Shown: positions 7,635 to 13,121 of the stretch, piece by piece | Layout: each line of letters opens with the position of its first letter | How positions within the stretch are numbered: the stretch's first letter is position 1 | Program-made: the position numbers and the translations under genes | Assembly: GCA_964595055.1 (NCBI GenBank) | Contig: CAZQOV010000088.1 | Span: 1-13,121, forward strand | Reading direction: 5' to 3' | Source: CAYRTD01 sp964595055 | GTDB lineage: Bacteria > Bacteroidota > Bacteroidia > Bacteroidales > GCA-2748055 | DNA: 13,121 bases | Notes under the pieces: model-generated | Seen by the model: only the letters and a program-made list of their open reading frames with translations | Database searches by the model: none | What the model was told of the DNA's origin: nothing

Positions 7635-7642
7635 TACCTTTG
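7635..7642 (+). promoter_or_regulatory. candidate -7 element of tatA
   Basis: TACCTTTG is an exact TAnnTTTG match 23 bases upstream of the tatA ATG, in the 66-base gap after rseP. No clear TTTG lies at the right distance upstream. It suggests that tatA can be transcribed separately from the dxr-rseP operon. Confidence 0.45.
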
Positions 7643-7665
7643 CAATATAATTTATATCAAAACAA

Positions 7666-7872
7666 ATGAATATGGAAGCGCTCGTGATATTAGGAATGTT
7701 CGGTCCCACGGAAATTATTATCATCGTTCTGATCGTGGTACTTCTTTTTGGTGGAAGAAAAATTCCTGAATTAATGAAAGGAATCGGCCAGGGAATGAAG
7801 GAATTCAAGAAAGCCACAAAAGATGACCAGACCAAAGAAAAAAATAATCCTGAGGCTGAGGTAGAGAAATGA
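7666..7872 (+). CDS. tatA: Sec-independent (twin-arginine) translocase subunit TatA/E
   Basis: This 68-residue protein has the TatA layout: a short N-terminus with FGPTE just before one membrane helix (about 15-29), the FGG hinge, an amphipathic helix KIPELMKGIGQGMKEFKK (about 32-49), and a charged, disordered tail rich in K, E and N. TatA oligomers form the conducting part of the twin-arginine pathway, which exports folded proteins. The polar residue before the helix (E16 here) is typical. Translation can start at 7666 or at a second ATG six bases later (7672); both leave the helix intact. TatC is not in the window. The bidirectional terminator at 7941-7978 follows. A weaker 7-bp hairpin (7887-7893 with 7906-7912) lies between. 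Confidence 0.95.
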   Translation: MNMEALVILGMFGPTEIIIIVLIVVLLFGGRKIPELMKGIGQGMKEFKKATKDDQTKEKNNPEAEVEK

Positions 7873-7940
7873 TCTTTTTAAGCATTGAATAAGAAAATTG
7901 TTGATCTTATTCCGGTAGCTGTCGGTTGACACAATAGCAT

Positions 7941-7978
7941 AAAAACCCTCTGAAAATATTCCCTTCAGAGGGTTTTTT
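7941..7978. terminator. bidirectional rho-independent terminator between tatA and the GNAT gene
   Basis: A perfect 14-bp stem (7941-7954 with 7964-7977) encloses a 9-base loop, with core CCCTCTGAA/TTCAGAGGG. It has a T run on the plus strand and, through the matching A run, also on the minus strand. It sits between two convergent genes, tatA ending at 7872 and the acetyltransferase ending at 8024, and can serve both. Confidence 0.92.
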
Positions 7979-8023
7979 CTAGCCTTGGGAGAAATTAACG
8001 CACTTTCGGGAATCAGAAAATAA

Positions 8024-8953
8024 TCATGAATTTAACTCTTTCGATGATCTGTAAATGGTAGCCTTATCCGAATAATCCCCAAATTTTTTGTCCAGGTATT
8101 GCTCCAAAAGGGTGTTTTCTTGACCCACAGACCAAAGAATATCAGGAACATTCTGTTCAACCTGCTTCATGGAGGCCACGCGTATCATCTCTAGAGGAAT
8201 TTTCATCCCCAATCGAAACTCTTTCCTTATGAAAACATTATTATATTCGATGGTGCTGGGACTGTTCCAGTAAGTTAACAGCCAACCTACTACTTTGTCT
8301 TTGTATTTTAATGCAAGGCTGGTATAATAGGCCAGCTTATCTTCATGATAGAAAGGGGATAGGGATTCGGGAAAATAAGGCATGAATTCCTGTTCCTCCT
8401 GTATTTCTTTTTTATCATCGGGAGAAACCCACGACCAGGGAATAATTTCATATCCCCCGGGCAACACCACGTTTTCCCGCCAGGGAATATTGGTAACCCG
8501 GGCAATATCGGTGCGAAATACATGCATGAGTTTTTGTGGTTCAGACCATCCCTGCTTTTCCAGGATGTGTTTGGTTGCTTCAAAACTTTCCCAGCTTGAC
8601 CAGAAATAAGATCTTACCTCTTCAAATCCTTTGTGCGATAAGATTTGTTCAGTCTTGTTAAGCAATTCCTGGCCAATGCCTTTATTTCTGTATTGCGGAT
8701 CCAGGTAAAAGGAGAAAATCTCTGAATGACTCTGGCTGTCATCAAACTCGGCAATACAGAGGCCAATTAAATTGTTTTCTTTTCTGACCGAAACAGCAAG
8801 GATGGGATTTTTGATATCGATGGACTGAATTTGTTTTCTGATATTCGGAAAGGTATACTTTTCCAGATTTTCTGTAACAAATTCAACAGTCATGTTGAAC
8901 GAAGCCTTATAAGAATATGCATTCATGGGTCTGAATTTTAATTGTATTGTCAC
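8024..8953 (-). CDS. GNAT-family acetyltransferase, two-domain (tandem GNAT-like)
   Basis: The 309 residues divide into two GNAT-like halves. The first (about 1-150) contains the acetyl-CoA pyrophosphate loop FYLDPQYRNKGIGQELL (82-98), with R89-x-x-G92-x-G94, so it should bind acetyl-CoA. The second half (about 160-305) repeats the general strand order but has only a degenerate loop around FIRKEFRLGM (241-250) and may be structural. GNAT enzymes transfer acetyl groups to amines; the substrate here is unknown. The frame begins with GTG at 8953, and an ATG nine codons in (8926) is an alternative start. The first beta strand (I-Q-L-K-F-R-P) favours the GTG. It is convergent with tatA and shares the terminator at 7941-7978. 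Its promoter should lie in the gene-free block to the right. Confidence 0.82.
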   Translation of the reverse strand: MTIQLKFRPMNAYSYKASFNMTVEFVTENLEKYTFPNIRKQIQSIDIKNPILAVSVRKENNLIGLCIAEFDDSQSHSEIFSFYLDPQYRNKGIGQELLNKTEQILSHKGFEEVRSYFWSSWESFEATKHILEKQGWSEPQKLMHVFRTDIARVTNIPWRENVVLPGGYEIIPWSWVSPDDKKEIQEEQEFMPYFPESLSPFYHEDKLAYYTSLALKYKDKVVGWLLTYWNSPSTIEYNNVFIRKEFRLGMKIPLEMIRVASMKQVEQNVPDILWSVGQENTLLEQYLDKKFGDYSDKATIYRSSKELNS

Positions 8954-9369
8954 TTTTTATTTTTCTAACCAACATTGAGATCAAATGACCGATCCTGTGA
9001 TTTTATTATAAGCCCAAAAAATGGGTCCGTTTTGCTTCCATTTTTTTGGGGATACCCTTGGTTTGCCTGATCCTGACTCTTAGCAATCCTGCAAAAGTGT
9101 ATGGCATACTAAGTATCCTGGCCTGCCGGCTTGCTAAAGATGCATTGCCCCAAAATTCTTCCACAAAAAACAGCAGGGCCTGGTTAGTAAAAGTCCAAAA
9201 TATAAAAAATTGTTCAAAAAAAGACCGGCTGGTAATTTTTTCTGCACGAAACCCTGCCAATTCTACTTCTGATAATAATTTTTTAGTTTTCCGGTTTTAT
9301 TAAAGCAGATGTATGCAGGATTAAATAACAAAATGCTATAATTTTACACTGCCTGGTAGACTTTTTTAT
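8954..9369. other. gene-poor block of 416 bases, open in both directions
   Basis: The block separates the divergent acetyltransferase and histidine kinase genes and must hold both promoters. Two overlapping frames are open on opposite strands: 9046-9303 plus, and 9260-9006 minus. Both begin with TTG and are 84-85 codons long, and neither product matches a family I recognise. The plus frame stays open without any ATG back to 9001. The block also contains the hairpin at 9013-9050 and a TATAAT at 9337-9342 that could belong to the kinase promoter. I do not call a gene here. A decayed gene or an intergenic repeat are the main alternatives. Confidence 0.4.
9013..9050. repeat. strong inverted repeat / hairpin
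   Basis: CCCAAAAAATGG (9013-9024) faces CCATTTTTTTGGG (9038-9050) across a 13-base loop. The arms match fully apart from one extra T in the right arm. The stem lies about 60 bases upstream of the acetyltransferase start. It has no T run after it like that of a typical terminator, so its role is open. Confidence 0.55.
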
Positions 9370-11442
9370 ATGAATAAGCTAAAGCAAATACAACCTTACA
9401 TCGGGACGTTATTATGGATGTTTATTCCATGGGTCTCATTTGCAGGAGAGGACGATCGGGCCGTGGTGCATCTGGATAAAAGCACAGACCAGATTGAATC
9501 TTTTCTCCTTTCTATTGACGGGGAATGGGAATATTACCCGGAAAGATTTTTAGTTCATGAGGATTTTTATGATGAAATTCCTGAAAGTGGCATAGTGGTG
9601 GAGGTTCCTTCTTACTGGACCGATTATCAACTTGACGGAAAAGCACCTAAAGCTAAAAGTTTCGCCACATACAGGAAGAAGATCTATCTTCCGGACAAGC
9701 ATCCCGATGTTTTGGGCCTCCGGATTCCTGTTTTTGATGATTCTTACCGGCTTTATATAGATAACAGGCTCCTTTCCGAAAGCGGTCAGCTTGCTGTGAA
9801 TGAAAGTGAATCATCGCCGGGGTATAAGCCCGTTACAGCCATTTTTGAGATAAAAGCGGATTCTTTTGATATTATCATCCATGTTTCCAACTTTCATCAC
9901 CGGCGTGGGGGTTTTTGGCAGTCTATGGTGCTTGGTACAAAAGATAAAATATTGAAGCAAAGAGAATTGCATACTTTAATCAGTTATACTTCCCTTGGTG
10001 TTCTTCTGGCCTTTTCATTTTTTTTCCTTTTCTTCTATTTGTTTTATAAGCACAATAAACTTGCATTGTTTTTTTCCATTTTTCTTGTAGGGATATTATT
10101 GCGGCTTTTAAGTACCGATACCTACCCGATTTTATTATTCAATCCCGGTTGGCAGAATATTATACGTTTAGAGTATCTGGGTTCTTTTATGGCCTTGACT
10201 GGCGGACTCTGGTATTTTTACTGCTTATTTCCCTCGCAATTGGTAAAGAAAATAACCTGGGTTCTGACGGTTGTCAATTTTCTCATCTTCCCTCTTATTC
10301 TATTTACCCGTGTGGAAATATTCGCCTATACCATGTTCATCCTTCAACCTGTCAGTATCATTGCCATATTGTATTATTTTCCCCTCAGTCTTAGAGATGT
10401 TATAAGAGGTGATAAAGAAAAACTGTTATTTCTCATTGCAATTTTAGTTTTTGCCATAGCGCTGATCAATGATGTTCTGATCGCAAATTCCAAAATTGCC
10501 CTCACCCGGAATTATGTTATTCACTTTGCCGTTCAGTTTTTTGTTTTTATTCAGGCTCTGATCATTATTAGGCAATGGATTTTTGCATTTAAAGAGAAAG
10601 AGAGGCTCCATAATGAAATTAAATACATGAACAGGAATTTGGAACAAATGGTCAGGGAAAGAACCAATGAGCTGAATTTCAAAAACGAGAAAGTCAATAA
10701 GCAAAATAAGCAAATTGAAGAAAAAAATATGAAGCTGGAATCAACCATGGGATTTAATCAGAAATTATTTTCTATCATTGCCCATGATCTTAAAAGTCCG
10801 GTTTCAAGCCTCTTACAGGTTTCCGACTATTTATACAAGACAAGAAAGGATCCGGAGTTAAGAAGTATTTATCAGTCTATTTTTGCGCTTTCCAATTCCG
10901 CTTATACTTTAATCGATAATCTTCTTTACTGGGGAAGGAGTCAGGGAAGCGGAATACGGCTTAATAAAGCCCCGCTTCAGGTAGAGCCTTTTTTAAAGGA
11001 ATTACTGGATTTTTTTAAAGAAACCCTTCAGCAGAAATCCATTGAGATGGAATTGATAATCAAAGAGAAGGTTACCTGCATGTTGGATAAACAGATCTTA
11101 TTGATCATTTTCAGGAATCTCATTTCAAATGCAATTAAATTTACTCCCAGGGGAGGCCGGGTAGTTCTTATGGCAAAAACACGAAGGGAAGAAAACCAGG
11201 TAATTATTGAAATTCATGATTCTGGAAAGGGGATGCCGAAGTCTGTCATTGAGAATATGAAAAAAGGAATATTCCCCGATTCAACATACGGAACATCCAA
11301 TGAAAAAGGTTCAGGCCTTGGTTTGCCTCTTTGTTTTGAGCTTACCGGGCTTCACGGAGGAAGCATTGAAATTGAAAGCAAGGAAGGCGCAGGGACCCTG
11401 GTAAAACTATATTTTCAATGCCAAAACCCGTCAAAAAATTGA
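9370..11442 (+). CDS. 7TMR-DISM-type sensor histidine kinase
   Basis: This 690-residue membrane kinase starts with a signal-peptide-like segment (1-25). An extracytoplasmic beta-rich domain (about 30-190) follows, with GEWEYYPERF, VEVPSYW and LGLRIPVFDDSYRLYIDNR; this resembles the galactose-binding-like sensor found ahead of 7TMR-DISM modules. About seven hydrophobic helices span roughly 203-402. A charged coiled-coil linker (about 405-458) leads to the HisKA domain, with the phosphorylated histidine H472 in AHDLKSP. The ATPase domain has the N box FRNLISNAIKFTP (N583, N587), G1 HDSGKGM (D617) and G2 GSGLGLPL (647-654). It therefore looks catalytically complete. There is no receiver domain and no response-regulator gene beside it, so its partner is encoded elsewhere. 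The ligand is unknown; a carbohydrate or related small molecule is only a guess from the fold. Confidence 0.92.
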   Translation: MNKLKQIQPYIGTLLWMFIPWVSFAGEDDRAVVHLDKSTDQIESFLLSIDGEWEYYPERFLVHEDFYDEIPESGIVVEVPSYWTDYQLDGKAPKAKSFATYRKKIYLPDKHPDVLGLRIPVFDDSYRLYIDNRLLSESGQLAVNESESSPGYKPVTAIFEIKADSFDIIIHVSNFHHRRGGFWQSMVLGTKDKILKQRELHTLISYTSLGVLLAFSFFFLFFYLFYKHNKLALFFSIFLVGILLRLLSTDTYPILLFNPGWQNIIRLEYLGSFMALTGGLWYFYCLFPSQLVKKITWVLTVVNFLIFPLILFTRVEIFAYTMFILQPVSIIAILYYFPLSLRDVIRGDKEKLLFLIAILVFAIALINDVLIANSKIALTRNYVIHFAVQFFVFIQALIIIRQWIFAFKEKERLHNEIKYMNRNLEQMVRERTNELNFKNEKVNKQNKQIEEKNMKLESTMGFNQKLFSIIAHDLKSPVSSLLQVSDYLYKTRKDPELRSIYQSIFALSNSAYTLIDNLLYWGRSQGSGIRLNKAPLQVEPFLKELLDFFKETLQQKSIEMELIIKEKVTCMLDKQILLIIFRNLISNAIKFTPRGGRVVLMAKTRREENQVIIEIHDSGKGMPKSVIENMKKGIFPDSTYGTSNEKGSGLGLPLCFELTGLHGGSIEIESKEGAGTLVKLYFQCQNPSKN

Positions 11443-11444
11443 TA

Positions 11445-11576
11445 TTAAGACATTTCACTTAATTTTTCAAGACTATACACATCTTTATGGGTAGGATTAT
11501 CTTCGGGAGGCTTAAAGTGAGCTGACGAGAAGAATTTAACAACACCTGATTGTGAAAAGGTGCTATTTAACCTCAA
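11445..11576 (-). CDS. possible small or relic reading frame downstream of the SiaC-like gene
   Basis: On the minus strand a 43-codon frame opens with TTG at 11576, directly after an in-frame TAA, overlaps the end of the SiaC-like gene by 14 bases, and stops with TAA at 11447-11445. The stop is three bases from the end of the convergent kinase gene. The product ends in HKDVYSLEKLSEMS and has the polar, balanced composition of a real C-terminus (for example SSAHFKPPEDNPTH). There is no ATG or ribosome binding site, and I do not recognise a family. It may be the tail of a gene whose 5' part was lost, a small overlapping gene, or chance. Confidence 0.22.
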   Translation of the reverse strand: MRLNSTFSQSGVVKFFSSAHFKPPEDNPTHKDVYSLEKLSEMS

Positions 11577-11925
11577 TTATATGGAATGGGATCTGGATCA
11601 TTGAGCGAAGATCATTTCCGAGTTCTTGCATTGATTCATCATCAAAATCGAAGTGCCAGTAAATGATGACGTCGTTTCCTTCCAGGTAAAATTCATTAAG
11701 TTTGGCAAGGAAATTTGTAATGTATTTTTTTGATCCGCTATTAATGTATTCCAGATGAAAACGGATCTCGGTTTTACTGTACGGGTCCTCAATATAGGCC
11801 TGGACTTCCCTCAGCAAGGGCGAATAAAATTCAAAAGCATCTTCAGGAATGGATCTTCCCTTTATTTCAAATACACCGTCACCGGTAGATATATTTGGTG
11901 TTGTCTTTGTCCCTTCAATATGCAT
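11563..11925 (-). CDS. SiaC-like regulatory phosphoprotein (DUF1987)
   Basis: The family is recognised from T-P-N-I-S, GVFEIKGRSIPEDAFEFYSPL and, further on, FHLEYINSGSKKYI, plus the final acidic stretch FDFDDESMQELGNDLR. In Pseudomonas, SiaC is switched by phosphorylation of a Thr in the matching L-E-Y-F-N-T-S motif, by kinase SiaB and phosphatase SiaA, and in its unphosphorylated form activates the diguanylate cyclase SiaD. Here the residue is Ser (S63 from my start), still phosphorylatable. The frame is open up to an ATG at 11973, but I prefer the ATG at 11925 (120 residues). There the protein starts as the family does (M-H-I-E-G-T-K), AAAAGG lies just upstream, and a promoter-like element lies between the two ATGs. 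No SiaA, SiaB or SiaD homologue is in the window. The gene is convergent with the histidine kinase. Confidence 0.85.
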   Translation of the reverse strand: MHIEGTKTTPNISTGDGVFEIKGRSIPEDAFEFYSPLLREVQAYIEDPYSKTEIRFHLEYINSGSKKYITNFLAKLNEFYLEGNDVIIYWHFDFDDESMQELGNDLRSMIQIPFHIIEVK

Positions 11926-11946
11926 GTTAAATCCTTTTCTGGGGTA

Positions 11947-11974
11947 TAAAGATAAGTAAAAAACATCATACAAA
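11947..11974 (-). promoter_or_regulatory. candidate promoter of the SiaC-like gene
   Basis: On the minus strand TTTG (11974-11971) is followed after 16 bases by TATCTTTA (11954-11947), one base off TAnnTTTG. The spacer is shorter than the usual 19-21. Transcription would start near 11940, inside the longer version of the reading frame, which supports translation from the ATG at 11925. Confidence 0.35.
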
Positions 11975-11994
11975 TTGAAAAAGAAAAGAGAATA

Positions 11995-12225
11995 TTATTT
12001 GGCAAATAAATTTGGTTTTTCAAAATCAAATAAACTGGGATAATCTTCATCGAATTTCTTTAGGATTTCCGTTAAGATGGTTTCCCGCATAAACTTCGCC
12101 TTGTTTGCAACCTTGTATTTGTTACAGTATGCCTCAATGGCTTTCATTTCCCGATTATTGAAAAGGATAGACTGATGATTTTTCCGTAATAAATCTTTCT
12201 GTTTTGTTTTTCGGATCTTCACCAT
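11995..12225 (-). CDS. small basic protein, ribbon-helix-helix-like, function unknown
   Basis: From the ATG at 12225 this gives 76 residues. The same frame is open to a TTG at 12243, but that TTG falls in a promoter-like TATTTTTG, so I prefer the ATG. The N-terminus is rich in lysine and arginine (KIRKTKQKDLLRK). The core resembles a ribbon-helix-helix fold: a short strand QSILFNN, helix REMKAIEAYCNKYK, then KAKFMRETILTEILKKF, followed by an acidic-aromatic tail YPSLFDFEKPNLF. Similar short proteins are common in Bacteroidota. DNA binding is an inference from the fold and charge. It lies on the same strand as the SiaC-like gene, 69 bases upstream of the preferred start of that gene, and downstream of the flippase. 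Confidence 0.65.
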   Translation of the reverse strand: MVKIRKTKQKDLLRKNHQSILFNNREMKAIEAYCNKYKVANKAKFMRETILTEILKKFDEDYPSLFDFEKPNLFAK

Positions 12226-12240
12226 AAGAAATTTTACGTT

Positions 12241-12248
12241 CAAAAATA
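12241..12248 (-). promoter_or_regulatory. candidate -7 element of the small basic protein gene
   Basis: TATTTTTG on the minus strand (12248-12241) is an exact TAnnTTTG match 15 bases before the ATG at 12225, implying a very short leader. No convincing TTTG lies 19-21 bases upstream. Confidence 0.4.
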
Positions 12249-12322
12249 TGGATTATATAATGGAATCCCTTGCTAATTGCGCATTAAAGAATTAACAAGA
12301 TATAAACATCCTTACCTAAGCA

Positions 12323-13121
12323 TCATTCATCGTATTTAATGATTCGATAAATTCCCCGAGGGGTAATAATCTTTAAAAGTGCGGCAATGAAAAGACTTAG
12401 GAGCAAAGCAATGAAAAATCCGATGCCCCAGGGTTGAATAAATGCATGAGTACCCCAGGTAAAGGCAAATATCAAAACAAGATAGAGGAATAATCGAATC
12501 AGAAACTGAACATTGATTTTGATCCTGAAGATTCTTCTACTGCCAATAATCTGAGCTATTGCAAAGAAAGCCTGGGAGATTAAGCTTGCCATTGCGGCCC
12601 CTTTGGCTTTATAGAGTGGAATTAGGAGCAGGTTTAGGGAAAGATTTATCAATACGGTCAGTGCGGCCAGAATATTCAGGTGTTTCAGGCTTCTGTTTGC
12701 AGTAAGAAGAGTTCCGAATATATAGGAGGATGAAATAAAAACATATCCGCTGATCAATATTTTGAATACTTCTGATGAATATCGGGTTTCTTCATCATAA
12801 AGAAGATTTATGATCGGATAATGGTAAAACCATGCAATTGCCAGCAGTGTGACAGCAGGGACGAAGACAAGAGAATAGGAAAGTCTGACCATTTCTCCGA
12901 TTTTTTCATCAAATCTGATCATTCGGGAAAAAATCGGAAGTAACATTCCAGCCAGAAGAACAGCGTACATATTTACGGCATCCAACACACGGAAGCTTTG
13001 AGCATATATGCCAGCCTGGAATTTCCCGTCTTCCAACATTCTTTCGAGCAATACAGAGTCAAATCGATTGAAAAATGACATCAGAAGGATAAGAATGGCA
13101 AAAGGATAGCTTTCTTTTAGG
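12323..13121 (-). CDS. polysaccharide (Wzx/MOP-type) flippase, C-terminal part, cut by the window edge
   Basis: The frame is open from the right edge of the window down to TGA at 12325-12323, about 265 codons. It is the C-terminal part of a membrane protein that would be about 450-500 residues in full. The ATG at 13081 is internal, because in-frame codons before it (K-E-S-Y-P-F-A-I-L-I-L-L) continue the same helix. Diagnostic stretches are SFFNRFDSVLLERML near the start, AGIYAQSFRVLD, LLPIFSRM, and LTVLINLSLNLLLIPLYKAKGAAMASLISQ, cut here to its key part N-L-L-L-I-P-x-Y-x-x-x-G-A-A. These are typical of flippases that move lipid-linked sugar units across the inner membrane. Eight or so hydrophobic segments are visible. 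Any glycosyltransferase neighbours would lie to the right of the window. Confidence 0.85.
   Translation of the reverse strand, partial: LKESYPFAILILLMSFFNRFDSVLLERMLEDGKFQAGIYAQSFRVLDAVNMYAVLLAGMLLPIFSRMIRFDEKIGEMVRLSYSLVFVPAVTLLAIAWFYHYPIINLLYDEETRYSSEVFKILISGYVFISSSYIFGTLLTANRSLKHLNILAALTVLINLSLNLLLIPLYKAKGAAMASLISQAFFAIAQIIGSRRIFRIKINVQFLIRLFLYLVLIFAFTWGTHAFIQPWGIGFFIALLLSLFIAALLKIITPRGIYRIIKYDE

Noticed and set aside
9006..9260. Minus-strand protein gene of 84 codons
   Set aside because: TTG start, no recognisable family, and an equally long open frame on the other strand; reported only as part of the gene-poor block.
9046..9303. Plus-strand protein gene of 85 codons
   Set aside because: TTG start inside a hairpin arm, no ATG anywhere in the frame, and no family match by eye.
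11926..11973. Longer SiaC-like protein starting at the ATG at 11973
   Set aside because: The 16 extra residues are not family-like, and a promoter-like element lies within them; the ATG at 11925 gives the usual start.

Overview
The window looks like a chromosomal segment of a Bacteroidota bacterium, probably of the Bacteroidales/Marinilabiliales type. Four things point there: (i) several promoters fit the Bacteroidota sigma-A pattern TTTG-N19..21-TAnnTTTG, with a perfect example in front of the tRNA gene; (ii) most starts lack a strong Shine-Dalgarno sequence; (iii) the base composition is AT-leaning; (iv) the gene order M23 peptidase - dxr - rseP and the single TatA-like protein are familiar in that phylum. 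The genus cannot be named from this sequence. A superoxide reductase suggests an anaerobe or microaerophile.

Left part (1-3669): the 5' half of an initiator tRNA-fMet gene on the minus strand with its promoter; a decayed TetR-type regulator, frameshifted in a run of 12 A and truncated, with an intact inverted-repeat operator-like site just upstream; an intact AbgT-family transporter; a strongly structured intergenic element of about 135 bp; and dinB (DNA polymerase IV).

Central part (3808-7872): a co-directional cluster of superoxide reductase (5-coordinate iron site, no desulforedoxin domain), a membrane-anchored M23 peptidase, dxr (first committed step of MEP isoprenoid synthesis), rseP (site-2 protease with two PDZ domains) and tatA. 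Spacings of 9, 43 and 2 bases suggest co-transcription from the superoxide reductase gene to rseP. tatA has its own promoter-like element. A strong hairpin terminator at 7941-7978 separates this cluster from the convergent acetyltransferase gene.

Right part (8024-13121): a two-domain GNAT protein (minus); a 416-bp block without a convincing gene; a histidine kinase with an extracytoplasmic sensor and 7TMR-DISM-like membrane module (plus); and, on the minus strand, a SiaC/DUF1987 phosphoprotein, a small basic protein resembling ribbon-helix-helix proteins, and the C-terminal part of a Wzx/MOP-type polysaccharide flippase that runs off the right edge.

Most of the window is ordinary housekeeping and signalling DNA. 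I found no phage, transposase, CRISPR or defence module. The items most worth a second look are the structured element at 2385-2519, the D-R-H variant of the superoxide reductase active site, the TetR relic with its surviving operator-like dyad, the dual-strand open block at 8954-9369, and the kinase/SiaC pair without adjacent partners.
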